Assembly: GCA_016708845.1 (NCBI GenBank)
Contig: JADJFB010000012.1
Coordinates: 62,001 to 126,000, forward strand
Length of the DNA stretch: 64,000 nucleotides
From: Bacteroidota bacterium
GTDB lineage: Bacteria; Bacteroidota; Bacteroidia; B-17B0; Aurantibacillaceae
Direction: 5' to 3'
Made by a program: the position numbers and the translations under genes. This document shows, piece after piece, positions 39,614 through 48,704 of the stretch. Under the pieces are notes generated by a model that was given only the letters and a program-made list of their open reading frames with translations, did not search any database and was not told where the DNA came from. The stretch's first letter is position 1. Each line of letters opens with the position of its first letter.

Positions 39614-40173
39614 TTGGCAACTAACGATAGAATTATTTTAGGTATTGACCCGGGAACTTTAGTGATGGGTTATGGCTTGGTGCATATTCAAAATAATAAA
39701 TTATCATTAATTGCATTGGATGTTATTAAGCTAGATAAGTTAGATGAACATGCGGATAGATTGAAAAAATATTTGAACGCGTGGTTGAATTAATAGACCA
39801 GTATAAACCTGATGAATTTGCGATTGAAGAGCCTTTCTTTGGAAAAAATGTTCAATCGATGTTAAAGTTGGGAAGAGCTCAAGGAGTTGCTATTGCAGCT
39901 GCTTTATCTAAAAATATTCCAATGACAGAATACTCTCCTAAAAAAATAAAAATGAGCATTACAGGAAATGGTAATTCTTCAAAAGAGCAAGTAGCTGCTA
40001 TGTTAGAAAGCTTGTTGAATTTCAAACATGATGATAAATACTTAGATGCAACCGATGCATTAGGTGCCGCGGTATGTCATTATTTTCAAAATAAAACAGC
40101 AGCAAGTGGAGCTAAAAAATCTTATTCTGGTTGGGATGCTTTTATAAAAGACAATCCAAAAAGAAAAGCTTGA
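39614..40173 (+). CDS. ruvC: Holliday junction resolvase RuvC (frameshifted in this sequence)
   Basis: RuvC cuts Holliday junctions with RuvAB. The motifs are LGIDPGTLVMGYG (first catalytic Asp), FAIEEPFFGKNVQS (Glu), AMLESLLN and LDATDALGAAVCH (Asp pair), all in the correct order. The start is TTG at 39614; the longer open frame upstream would run through a terminator. In the A6 run at 39764-39769 one base is missing; adding an A restores RLKKIFERVVELIDQYKP. The corrected length is about 186 residues, normal for the family. As an essential-type repair gene its break is better explained by sequencing error than by true loss. Confidence 0.93.
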
Positions 40174-40221
40174 TAGACTTCAATATCTTTCTTACCTTTC
40201 TTTTTTTATATAACGGACCCT

Positions 40222-40719
40222 ATGGCAAAATCTAAAGTTTCTAAACTATCTATATTAACCGAATTTGATGTTTACAATTCTGCTAAGGATTTAGATAAAA
40301 AGGACGCTGAATTACTCTTAGCTGCTCAAAAAATGGTAAAAACCGCTTATGCCCCTTATTCTGAATTTCATGTTGGCGCGGCTGTTTTATTAGAAAATGG
40401 TAAAATTGTGACGGGCAATAATCAAGAAAACGCGGCTTATCCAAGTGGTTTATGCGCCGAAAGAGTGGCTATTTTTTATGCTTCGGCTCAATATCCAAAT
40501 GTGGCAGTAAAAGCTGTGGCGGTAGCTGTAAAATCTAAAAATATGGTCATTAGTGAGCCATTATCACCTTGTGGTGGCTGTCGACAGGTAATTGCTGAGT
40601 ATGAAAATAAGGCTGAAAAGCCAATCAGAATCATCATGTCGGGCGAAAAAGGGCCTATTTATATTGCTAAAAGCATCGAAAGTTTATTGCCTCTTATGTT
40701 TAGTAAAAAGTATCTGTAA
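40222..40719 (+). CDS. cdd: Cytidine deaminase
   Basis: A 165-residue zinc enzyme that deaminates cytidine and deoxycytidine in pyrimidine salvage. HVGAAVLLENGKIVTGNNQE, the zinc and proton-shuttle motif CAERVAIFYA and the second zinc motif PCGGCRQVIAEYE are complete. An N-terminal extension of about 25 residues precedes the usual start of the domain (ELLLAAQKMVKTAYAPYSEF). It follows ruvC by 48 bases; a TACCTTTC sequence at 40193-40200 is a weak -7 candidate. Confidence 0.94.
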   Translation: MAKSKVSKLSILTEFDVYNSAKDLDKKDAELLLAAQKMVKTAYAPYSEFHVGAAVLLENGKIVTGNNQENAAYPSGLCAERVAIFYASAQYPNVAVKAVAVAVKSKNMVISEPLSPCGGCRQVIAEYENKAEKPIRIIMSGEKGPIYIAKSIESLLPLMFSKKYL

Positions 40720-40738
40720 TTAGGCTTTATTTAAGGCT

Positions 40739-40767
40739 TTTGAATTTCATTTATTCTCTTATTTTTG
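40739..40767 (+). promoter_or_regulatory. Bacteroidota-type promoter of pdhA
   Basis: TTTG (40739-40742), a 17-base spacer and TATTTTTG (40760-40767) match both boxes. The -7 box ends 23 bases before the pdhA ATG at 40791. Confidence 0.7.
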
Positions 40768-40790
40768 TACCTTATTAAATTGTAATTTCT

Positions 40791-41801
40791 ATGGCTAAAA
40801 CAGCTGAAAAAAAGAGCAAGTTTTCAAAAGAACAATACCTTAAATGGTACGAATCAATGTTATTGATGCGTAAGTTTGAAGAGAAAACTGGACAGGTATA
40901 TGTTCAACAAAAAATCAAAGGCTTTTGCCATTTATATATCGGACAAGAAGCTATTGTAGCTGGTACTGTAAGTGCTACTAAAAAAGAAGACAAGCATATC
41001 ACCGCTTACCGTTGCCATGCGCACGGTATTGGTTTAGGAATGCATCCAAAATATATTATGGCCGAAATGTATGCTAAAATTACTGGTTGCTGTAAAGGTA
41101 AAGGTGGTTCAATGCATATTTTTAGTAAGGAACATAATTTTGTTGGCGGACATGGTATTGTTGGTGGACAAATTCCTTTAGGTGCAGGTATTGCTTTTGC
41201 AGATAAATTTATGGGTAATGATAATGTGTGTGTATGTTCAATGGGTGATGGAGCAGTTCGTCAGGGAGCATTACACGAGGCATTTAACATGGCTATGACT
41301 TGGAAGTTACCAGTAATTTTTATTGTAGAGAATAACATGTATGCCATGGGAACTTCAGTAGAACGTACCAGTAACGTACACGATTTATGGAAATTAGGTT
41401 TAGCATATGATATGCCAAGTAAACCTGTGGATGGTTTAACAGTTGAGGCAGTTCATGAAGCTATGGAAGAAGCAGTAGCAAGAGCACGTCGTGGTGATGG
41501 ACCAACGTTTTTAGAAATGAAAACATACCGTTACAAAGGTCACTCGATGAGTGATGCTCAAACATATAGAACTAAAGATGAGGTGAAGGAATATCAAACT
41601 CAAGATCCAATTCAAAAAGTGGTAGAAACATTATTAGAGAATAAATGGATTGATGAAGCGGGAATTGAGGCAGCAGAGGCAAGAGTGAAAGCGTTAGTTG
41701 ACGAATCCGTTCAATTTGCTGAGGAAAGTCCTTACCCAGAGCCGGAAGAACTTTACAAAGACGTTTATGCAGAACCAAATTACCCATACATTAACGAATA
41801 A
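40791..41801 (+). CDS. pdhA: Pyruvate dehydrogenase E1 component, alpha subunit
   Basis: A 336-residue thiamine-diphosphate enzyme subunit that decarboxylates pyruvate and passes acetyl groups to E2. QVYVQQKIKGFCHLYIGQEA and ITAYRCHAHGI bind the substrate side. SMGDGAVRQGALHEAFNMA followed by IFIVENNMYAMGTSV is the TPP motif (GDG to NN). KTYRYKGHSMSDA is the phosphorylation-loop region of homologues. E1 beta is not beside it; in Bacteroidota pdhB usually lies elsewhere. pdhC follows after 3 bases. Confidence 0.95.
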   Translation: MAKTAEKKSKFSKEQYLKWYESMLLMRKFEEKTGQVYVQQKIKGFCHLYIGQEAIVAGTVSATKKEDKHITAYRCHAHGIGLGMHPKYIMAEMYAKITGCCKGKGGSMHIFSKEHNFVGGHGIVGGQIPLGAGIAFADKFMGNDNVCVCSMGDGAVRQGALHEAFNMAMTWKLPVIFIVENNMYAMGTSVERTSNVHDLWKLGLAYDMPSKPVDGLTVEAVHEAMEEAVARARRGDGPTFLEMKTYRYKGHSMSDAQTYRTKDEVKEYQTQDPIQKVVETLLENKWIDEAGIEAAEARVKALVDESVQFAEESPYPEPEELYKDVYAEPNYPYINE

Positions 41802-41804
41802 GAC

Positions 41805-43430
41805 ATGGCTGAAATAGTTAGAATGCCCAAATTAAGCGATACCATGACAGATGGAGTAATCGCAAAATGGCACAAAAAAGTTGGTGATAAAGTTAAGAGC
41901 GGTGAGTTACTTGCTGATATAGAAACAGATAAAGCAACCATGGAATTTGAATCATTTCAAGATGGTGTATTATTGCACATTGGTGTTCAAGAAAAACAAG
42001 CTGTTCCTGTAGATTCTATCATTGCTATATTAGGAAAAGAAGGGGAAGATATTTCTGCTTTATTGAAAGGCGGAGGAGAGACTAAAGGGACTCAAAAGAC
42101 TGAAGAGAAAATAGAGACTGCTCCAATTCAAACAGCTACTAATTCAGCTCCTGTAGCATTGCCTGCAGGTGTTGAAGTAATTCGTATGCCTAAGTTAAGT
42201 GATACAATGACGGATGGTGTGATTGAAAAATGGCACAAAAAAGTTGGTGATAAAGTAAAGAGTGGCGAGTTATTAGCAGATATTGCAACGGATAAAGCAA
42301 CCATGGAATTTGAATCATTCCAAGATGGAGTGTTACTTCATATTGGTATTCAAGAAAAACAATCTGTTCCAGTTGACGGCGTTATTGCTATTCTAGGAAA
42401 AGGAGGCGAAGATGTGAATGCTATTTTAAAATCGATTGAAGGGAATAAAGGGACAACAGAGACTAAAGGGACAGTGGAAACAAAATCTACTGAAACTACT
42501 ACAATCTCTCCAAGTTCAAACAACTCTAATCCAATAACTAATAACTCTAATGATAGCAGAGTAAAAGCATCTCCTTTAGCAAAAGCATTAGCAAAAGATA
42601 AAGGAATTGATATTTCAAAAGTAAATGGTACAGGTGATAATGGTCGTGTGACTAAATCAGATATTGAAAATTATAAACCTGCTTCGACAACTTCGACAGG
42701 CTCAGTTACCGCAGCAGGCAAATCAATTTCGAGTTTTGTTCCAGGAACAGAAGGATTTACAGATGAGCCAGCTTCGCAAATGCGCAAAGTAATTGCGAAA
42801 CGTTTATTAGAAAGTACAAATGGAGCACCTGCATTTTATTTAACCATTGAAGTAGATATGGATAATGCGATGCAATCTCGTAATGCGATCAATGCAATTC
42901 CTGATACAAAAGTTTCTTTCAACGACTTAGTAATTAAGGCTTGTGCAGCTGCATTACGTAAACATCCAAAAGTAAATTCAAGTTGGATGGGAGATAAAAT
43001 CAGAACCTACTCTCACGTACACATTGGTGTAGCAGTGGCTGTTGAAGATGGCTTATTAGTTCCAGTGATTCGTTTTGCTGATCAAAAATCCTTATCACAA
43101 ATTAGTGCTGAGGTAAAAGATTTAGGTAAACGTGCTAAAGATAAAAAATTACAACCAGCAGATTGGGAAGGAAATACATTCACGGTTTCTAATTTAGGAA
43201 TGTTTGGTATTGATGAATTTACATCGATTATCAATACACCTGAGTCTTGTATTTTATCAGTAGGAGCTATTAAACAAGTTCCGGTAGTAAAAAATAATCA
43301 AGTAGTACCTGGTAATGTAATGAAAGTAACTTTAGCTTGTGACCATAGAACTGTTGACGGAGCAACAGGCGCAGCTTTCTTACAAACTTTAAGAACCTAC
43401 TTAGAAAACCCAGTAACTATTTTAGCGTAA
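41805..43430 (+). CDS. pdhC: Dihydrolipoamide acetyltransferase (E2) with two lipoyl domains
   Basis: A 541-residue core subunit of the pyruvate dehydrogenase complex. Two lipoyl domains lie at residues 1-80 and about 124-202; the lipoylated lysines are in ETDKATMEF (K43) and ATDKATMEF. A Thr/Ser-rich linker leads to the E3/E1-binding domain (about 253-290, ASPLAKALAKDKGIDISKVN) and then the catalytic domain, whose active-site motif is DHRTVDGATGA near the C-terminus. The two lipoyl domains are so alike in DNA that they look recently duplicated, 363 bp apart. A hairpin overlaps the stop codon. Confidence 0.95.
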   Translation: MAEIVRMPKLSDTMTDGVIAKWHKKVGDKVKSGELLADIETDKATMEFESFQDGVLLHIGVQEKQAVPVDSIIAILGKEGEDISALLKGGGETKGTQKTEEKIETAPIQTATNSAPVALPAGVEVIRMPKLSDTMTDGVIEKWHKKVGDKVKSGELLADIATDKATMEFESFQDGVLLHIGIQEKQSVPVDGVIAILGKGGEDVNAILKSIEGNKGTTETKGTVETKSTETTTISPSSNNSNPITNNSNDSRVKASPLAKALAKDKGIDISKVNGTGDNGRVTKSDIENYKPASTTSTGSVTAAGKSISSFVPGTEGFTDEPASQMRKVIAKRLLESTNGAPAFYLTIEVDMDNAMQSRNAINAIPDTKVSFNDLVIKACAAALRKHPKVNSSWMGDKIRTYSHVHIGVAVAVEDGLLVPVIRFADQKSLSQISAEVKDLGKRAKDKKLQPADWEGNTFTVSNLGMFGIDEFTSIINTPESCILSVGAIKQVPVVKNNQVVPGNVMKVTLACDHRTVDGATGAAFLQTLRTYLENPVTILA

Positions 43431-43460
43431 CTGATGATTGATTTTTTCAATCATTAGTTA
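43428..43460 (+). promoter_or_regulatory. Hairpin at the end of pdhC
   Basis: TAACTGATGATTGA and TCAATCATTAGTTA form a 14-bp stem with a single G-U pair and a T5 loop. It contains the pdhC stop codon and lies 20 bases before the next gene. No T run follows, so it is not a standard terminator; it may protect the mRNA end or weaken read-through (inference). Confidence 0.5.
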
Positions 43461-43480
43461 CGTTCATTAAAATCTGGCAA

Positions 43481-44254
43481 ATGAATTGGAAGCTTAGTTA
43501 TTTTTTATTTTTGTGTGTACTGGTTTCCTTAAGCTCGTGTGTACAAACACGAACACTAACAACTGATAATCAAAAACTTGATGAGTTCGTTAGGCCAGAT
43601 TATATAGGGACGTTTGCTTCTATCTACTATGTTGATGTAAATCAAAAGGTAAATATAGAGCCAATTCAAACTCTAACTTCTATTTATAAAAATGATTCTA
43701 TCATTAGAAAGCGAGTAAAAAAAACCAATTTCACTAATCAAAGATTTGATACATTAACATCAAGAAAGATTAATTCTGCTATTTTTTCTATTTTAAATTA
43801 CACAAAAACCAATGAAAAAGTAAAAGGGTTTAAAGCTCCTGATATTTTTGATGAAATAGGTAAAACAACCACATCAAATTTTAATCTTTATTTTATTTCT
43901 ACTGGATTTACTAAGGATACTAATTTAGCAAAAGAAGAGGCTATTTTAAAAGGCGAAACAATTGCTTTAAATCTACTATCTGGCTTTGCCTTCGGTATGA
44001 GCGGTGTATTAATTGTTAACGAAGCAATGAAAAATGGCGTCAATTCAAAATATACATTAGATAATACCGGATTGGATTTTAAAGGCGCCTTTGATGGTAA
44101 ACAAGGATTGAAAGGATTTCTTATTGTTTATGATAAAAATAAAAAAGAAATCTGTTATATTCGAGAACAGTTTTTTAGTTCAAGTCAAAGTCCTTTAGAT
44201 TTGAATTCGATTAGGAAACAAATAAAAAATGCATTTAAAGAATTATATTTTTAA
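43481..44254 (+). CDS. Lipoprotein of unknown function
   Basis: A 257-residue protein with a lipoprotein signal peptide: MNWKLSYFLFLCVLVSLSSC, lipobox LSSC, mature Cys20. The middle has ETIALNLLSGFAFGMSGVLI, a hydrophobic stretch that could insert in a membrane, between charged beta-rich parts. The rest shows no recognised domain. It sits between pdhC and an enoyl-CoA-hydratase-like gene, 10 bases before the latter, but a shared function is not apparent. Confidence 0.72.
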   Translation: MNWKLSYFLFLCVLVSLSSCVQTRTLTTDNQKLDEFVRPDYIGTFASIYYVDVNQKVNIEPIQTLTSIYKNDSIIRKRVKKTNFTNQRFDTLTSRKINSAIFSILNYTKTNEKVKGFKAPDIFDEIGKTTTSNFNLYFISTGFTKDTNLAKEEAILKGETIALNLLSGFAFGMSGVLIVNEAMKNGVNSKYTLDNTGLDFKGAFDGKQGLKGFLIVYDKNKKEICYIREQFFSSSQSPLDLNSIRKQIKNAFKELYF

Positions 44255-44264
44255 ATAGAGTAAA

Positions 44265-45023
44265 ATGGAAGGTACAATAAAATCAGAAATTAAAAATGGA
44301 GTAGGAACGATTACTTTTTTTCATCCTCAAAGTAATTCGATGCCAGGAGTTCAATTAAGAAATTTAGCAGCAGAGATTGAAAAATTAGGGAAAGACGATA
44401 ACGCTAAAGTCATTGTATTACAAAGCGAAGGAGAAAAAGCTTTTTGTGCAGGTGCAAGTTTTGACGAATTAATTTCGATTAAAGATATTGATACAGGATT
44501 AAAATTCTTTTCGGGTTTTGCCCAAGTAATTAATGCGATGCGTAAAGCACCTAAATTTATTATTGCTCGTGTGCAAGGTAAAGCAGTTGGTGGCGGAGTA
44601 GGAATTGCTTCAAGTGCTGATTATACATTTGCTGTTAATGATGCATCCATAAAATTATCTGAATTAGCAGTTGGTATTGGTCCGTTTGTAGTTGGGCCAG
44701 CAGTTGAACGCAAAGTAGGAACGTCTGCTTTTTGTCAATTAACCATTAATGCGACTGAGTGGCAAACAGCACAATGGGCTAAAGAAAAAGGTTTATATGC
44801 TGAGGTATTTGCTACAGCAGAAGAAATGGATAAAGGCATTGCAACCTTAGCAGGTAAATTAGCAACAAGTAATCCTGAAGCAATGATGATGTTAAAGAAA
44901 ATCATGTGGGAAGGAACAGAAAACTGGGATACTTTATTAGTTGAAAGAGCTGGAATGAGCGGCACTTTAGTGCTTTCTGAATTTACGGTGAATGCGATTA
45001 ATAAATTTAAAGCGAAAGCTTAG
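44265..45023 (+). CDS. Enoyl-CoA hydratase/isomerase (crotonase) family protein
   Basis: A 252-residue crotonase-fold enzyme acting on acyl-CoA thioesters in fatty-acid or branched-chain degradation. KVIVLQSEGEKAFCAGASF forms part of the CoA site; RVQGKAVGGGVGIASSADYT supplies the oxyanion-hole glycines; IKLSELAVGIGPFVVGP carries the region of the catalytic Glu. LNRKV-type tail is absent and the C-terminal helix AGMSGTLVLSEF is typical. The exact reaction cannot be told, since hydratases and isomerases share these motifs. It is followed by a TPR gene. Confidence 0.88.
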   Translation: MEGTIKSEIKNGVGTITFFHPQSNSMPGVQLRNLAAEIEKLGKDDNAKVIVLQSEGEKAFCAGASFDELISIKDIDTGLKFFSGFAQVINAMRKAPKFIIARVQGKAVGGGVGIASSADYTFAVNDASIKLSELAVGIGPFVVGPAVERKVGTSAFCQLTINATEWQTAQWAKEKGLYAEVFATAEEMDKGIATLAGKLATSNPEAMMMLKKIMWEGTENWDTLLVERAGMSGTLVLSEFTVNAINKFKAKA

Positions 45024-45042
45024 TTGAATTTTGATTATAAGT

Positions 45043-45819
45043 ATGAAGGATTTTGCTCTCTCTTTATTTTTGATACTTTTTAGTAATCAATTGATTTCTC
45101 AAAATGCTTTAAGTGCAATAAAAGACACTTCAGGATATAGGGAGTTGAGAGGTAAGATTGCCAATCAAACTTTTTTTATTGATAGAGATAGTACGAACTT
45201 TGATGCTATTGTAAAACGTTCAAACTTCGAAATGCAATTAGGGGATTATGTTAATTGCGTAAAGGATAACAATCGTTTATTACAATTAAATCCAAATTCA
45301 GGCTCGGCATATTGCAACCGAGCATTGGCTTATTGTTTTTTAAAAGAGTATAAGAAAGCAATTAGTGATGCTAACAAACAGGTGGAGTTGGAACCCGAGG
45401 TTGCTATGAGTTATTATAACCGCGCTTATATAAAAGGAGAAGCTGGAGAGTATAAAAGTGCCATTGTTGATTTAGATAAAGCTATTGCTATACGTCCTGA
45501 TTATTATAAAGCTTTTGCGAATAAAGGACACATGTATAGTAAGTTGAAGAACTATGAGGAGGCTATTAAAAATTATGACAAAGCGATAAGCTTAAGCACT
45601 AATTATTTAGCACCATTATTAAATAGGGTTATAGCGAGATATGAATTGAAAGATTATAAGGGAACTATCTCTGATTATAATAAATATATGGAAGTTGCTA
45701 CTTTTGTTACTCCAGAAACTAATGAGTTATATTTAATGATGCAAAAAGCTTATGAGAAAGTTGGCGATAAAGAAAATGCGGAGTTATTTAAGCAAAAAGC
45801 AGAGGCATATTCAAAGTAA
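45043..45819 (+). CDS. Secreted/periplasmic TPR-repeat protein
   Basis: A 258-residue protein with a signal peptide (MKDFALSLFLILFSNQLISQ) and five or more tetratricopeptide repeats: NPNSGSAYCNRALAYCFLKE, VAMSYYNRAYIKGEAGEYK, DYYKAFANKGHMYSKLKNYE, NYLAPLLNRVIARYELKDYK. TPR units bind other proteins; the partner is unknown. I use ATG 45043 because it gives a normal signal peptide; an in-frame TTG lies at 45031. The three-fold TACACTTAT operator begins 2 bases after the stop. Confidence 0.82.
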   Translation: MKDFALSLFLILFSNQLISQNALSAIKDTSGYRELRGKIANQTFFIDRDSTNFDAIVKRSNFEMQLGDYVNCVKDNNRLLQLNPNSGSAYCNRALAYCFLKEYKKAISDANKQVELEPEVAMSYYNRAYIKGEAGEYKSAIVDLDKAIAIRPDYYKAFANKGHMYSKLKNYEEAIKNYDKAISLSTNYLAPLLNRVIARYELKDYKGTISDYNKYMEVATFVTPETNELYLMMQKAYEKVGDKENAELFKQKAEAYSK

Positions 45820-45820
45820 T

Positions 45821-45871
45821 TACACTTATTTGTTTTTTAGCTACACTTATTTGCGTTTAAGATACACTTAT
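45821..45871 (+). promoter_or_regulatory. Three TACACTTAT direct repeats with 21-bp period (probable LytTR operator)
   Basis: Identical 9-mers lie at 45821-45829, 45842-45850 and 45863-45871, separated by 12 bases each, i.e. exactly two helical turns. LytTR regulators such as AgrA bind 9-bp direct repeats with 12-13 bp spacing on one face of the DNA; ACACTTATT differs from the AgrA-type ACAGTTAAG at three positions. The repeats lie 57 bp upstream of the -33 element of the adjoining kinase/LytTR operon, and again downstream (48592). Binding by the neighbouring regulator is inference. Confidence 0.75.
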
Positions 45872-45928
45872 AAAACATCCTTAAGCAAAGTGAATTTATT
45901 TTATTAAATTAACTGTGTTGTTCTCTAG

Positions 45929-45958
45929 TTGAGTATAACAAGAATTGTGTTATTTTTG
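45929..45958 (+). promoter_or_regulatory. Promoter of the LytS/LytTR operon
   Basis: TTG (45929-45931), a 19-base spacer and TATTTTTG (45951-45958), the latter an exact TAnnTTTG box, 16 bases before the ATG at 45975. It lies downstream of the three direct repeats. Confidence 0.6.
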
Positions 45959-45974
45959 ATAGAGTAGATTTTTT

Positions 45975-47837
45975 ATGCGTCAAGTTGGTTTAATTATCTT
46001 TTTAATAGTTTGGTTTTGGAATTTAACCTATTCACAAAATCAATGCAATTGCGATGTTTATAAAGTTCAAATTAAAGAAGCGGAATCTAATCTTGATAAA
46101 AAAGACTTTGAATCATTTAATACTTCCTTAAAAACAATTAAAGCAAATAATGGTTTTTGTAAACAAATAAAACTAGCATTGAGTATCGATGCATTTATTT
46201 CTCAAAACGAAGTTGATAAAGCGGATTCAATAAAAAATGAATTTCAAAAATTAGTAACTAAAGAATCTTGTGGAAGTAGCCTCGCTCTTTTTTATTGTTC
46301 AAAAGGCTCATTGTTTTTAAAACAAAATTTATTTGATAGCGCTACTGCTTGTTTAATTAAGGCACAAGATTTATCCATAAATTTAAAGACACTTTACTTC
46401 AACTAAAAACGATTAGCCGATTAGCCCGTTGTTTTAAGGAAATAAGACAGCCTAGCAAAGCGGTTGAGTATGATAAATTAGGGATTAAATTATCACAATT
46501 AATTGCTGACGATAAACAGTTAGTACAGTTTTATGGTAATTTATGTGGTCATTTCGGGCTCTGGTACGATGTTGCTCCCGATAAAAAACATTTTGATAGT
46601 ATCAAAAAATACATTCCAATAACTATTAATTTGGCGCGAAAATTAAATGCCAAATCACGAATTGCACAGTGTTTTAGCATATTAGCAGGAGTTGTTTATT
46701 ATGATAAAACCTATGATTTAGCATTAGCATATTGCGATAGTTCATTAAGTTATTTAAATCCTGAAAAACATTTGACACAATGCGCGGCTGTGTACCAAAA
46801 AAAATGTGATAATTATATTGAACTGAAACAATATGATTTGGCTTTAAAATTTGCTAATTTATATTTAGAAACGAATATAAAAGACGGCAATGTATTATTT
46901 ATTGCTACTGCTTATGAACGATTATACGAAGTTAATAAACTGATGGGTAATGCTGATGTTGCATTATCGTATTACGAGCGTACCATTAAAATTAGAGATA
47001 GTTTGCGTACTCAAGAAGTAACAGAAACCGTTAATGAGCTTGAGCAAAAGTATAATAAAGCGCAAAACGAGAAACAAATTAAAGAACTAAGTCAGCAACA
47101 AGAAATTGACAGTTTACGTATTCGTTCATTAATTGCATTATCATCAGTAGCGGCACTTTTAGCTTTGGTTATATTTTTTGTTTACCGTCAAAAAAGCATT
47201 AAAGATAAATTGAAAACTATGGAAACTGAGCAGCGTTTAAACAGAGCTAGGATGAATCCTCATTTCTTTTTAACGCCCTTGCTTCCTTGCAAAATTTATC
47301 TTTATCAGATACTAAAAAAGATTTGGTGCCTGGGTTTATTTCTAAGTTTTCTAAAATCATGCGTCAATCCTTAGAAAGCACATTTAATGAATTAGATACT
47401 ATTGAAAATGAAATTTCTTTTTTGACTGATTATTTAGAATTACAAAACTACGTTCTGAAAATAGATTTAATTATGAATTTGAATTAGATGATGCTATTGA
47501 AACAAATGAGTTGCTTATTCCGGGTATGATTTTGCAGCCTTTTATTGAAAATTCCATTGAACATGGATTTAAAAATATTTCTCATGAAGGCTTTATAAAT
47601 ATTCGTTTTGATATAAAAGATAAATCTTTACAAATTACAATTACTGATAATGGACAAGGTATAAAGGATCATGAAAAACATAAAACCTATCCTTCTAGAG
47701 CGACTCAAATAATTAAAGACAGGTTATTTTTATTGAATAAAACATATAAAAGTAATGCTAACTTTGTATTAACTACTTTACAAAACGACACAGGAATTAA
47801 AGTAGAAATTAACTTACCAGTAATTTATAAAACGTGA
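45975..47837 (+). CDS. LytS-type sensor histidine kinase with TPR domain (three frameshifts)
   Basis: About 621 residues when corrected. A signal peptide (LIIFLIVWFWNLTYSQ) precedes a TPR-like extracytoplasmic region, one transmembrane helix (ALSSVAALLALVIFFVYRQ, near 47140-47190), and a cytoplasmic kinase: RMNPHFFFNALASLQNL (the His box), ELDTIENEISFLTDYLELQK, QPFIENSIEHGFKN (N box) and TDNGQGI (G box), all family PF06580 motifs. One base is missing at three sites: A3 at 46385-46387, T5 at 47267-47271 and A4 at 47444-47447. The stop (TGA) overlaps the GTG start of the regulator (GTGA), implying coupled translation. Confidence 0.85.
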
Positions 47838-48586
47838 AAGTTTTAATTATAGATAACGACTCATCCATCAGGGAAGGGCTTGTAAGCTTATTAAAAAAAC
47901 TATGTCCTCAAATAACTGAAATTAAAGAAGCGGATGGTGTGGCAGCCGGATTAAAAGCTATAGATGATGTTAAACCTGAAGTTGTTTTTTTAGATGTGGA
48001 AATGGATGATGGTACTGGCTTTGATTTAGTTCAAAAATTAGGGAGTTATAACTTTCAATTAATTTTTATTACAGCGCATAATAAGTATGCCGTTAATGCA
48101 TTTAAGTTTAGTGCTATCGATTTTTTATTGAAACCCATTGATCCTATGGATTTGGTGTTGAGCATCAATAAAGCTATTTCTCAGAAAAAAAATAGAGATT
48201 TGGAACAGCAAGTAAAATTATTAGAAGAAAGTTTACAAAATATCAATAGCTTAAAAATTCAAGATCGTAAAATTGCGTTGAATGATGGTAACGTTATTCA
48301 TTATATAAAAGTTAATGATATTATTTATTGCCAAGCCGACGGTTCTTATACTGTTTTCATTTAATGAACTCCAAAAAATAATGGTGAGTAAATTATTGAA
48401 AGAGATGAAGATTTATTTTCTGATTTTAGTTTTTTACGTACGCATCATTCTTATTTAATCAATACCTCAAAAATTTCTAAATTTGATAAAGCGGACGGCG
48501 GCCAATTAATTATGGAAGAAAACCACTCAGTGCCCGTTTCTGCTCGAAAAAAAGAGCAAGTATTGGATATCTTAGGTAAACTATAG
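47834..48586 (+). CDS. LytTR-family response regulator (three frameshifts near the 3' end)
   Basis: About 251 residues when corrected. The receiver domain begins KVLIIDNDSSIREGL, has the phosphoacceptor Asp in VVFLDVEMDDGTGF, Thr/Lys residues in FITAH and LLKPIDP, and a coiled linker. A LytTR DNA-binding domain follows: RKIALNDGNVIHYIKVNDII, then FLRTHHSYLIN and VSARKKEQV. Missing bases at 48354-48357, 48373-48378 and about 48402-48406 break the frame; the overall frame returns because three deletions add up to three. The GTG start overlaps the kinase stop. Direct repeats flank the operon on both sides and are probable binding sites. Confidence 0.83.
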
Positions 48587-48591
48587 CTTTT

Positions 48592-48621
48592 TACACTTAT
48601 TTCTTTTTAAGCTACACTTAT
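48592..48621 (+). promoter_or_regulatory. Two TACACTTAT direct repeats with 21-bp period upstream of a T9SS protein
   Basis: TACACTTAT at 48592-48600 and 48613-48621 with a 12-base spacer, the same 9-mer and spacing as at 45821-45871. The bases before the second copy (TTTTTAAGC) resemble those before the second copy upstream (TTTTTTAGC). It lies 83 bp before the ATG at 48705; a TAATTTCG at 48677-48684 is a weak -7 candidate. The shared motif suggests common control by the LytTR regulator (inference). Confidence 0.7.
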
Positions 48622-48704
48622 AAAGTAAAACCTGACGCTGGCAAATCAAGCACTCTTTCACCGACTGATTTCTCTCTAATTTCGAGGATATAAAATTATA
48701 TCTT

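Noticed and set aside
6655..39769. Programmed -1 frameshifting in dprA and ruvC
   Set aside because: Although A-rich runs can slip, no stimulatory structure or conserved short product is evident, and the same kind of break occurs in many unrelated genes.
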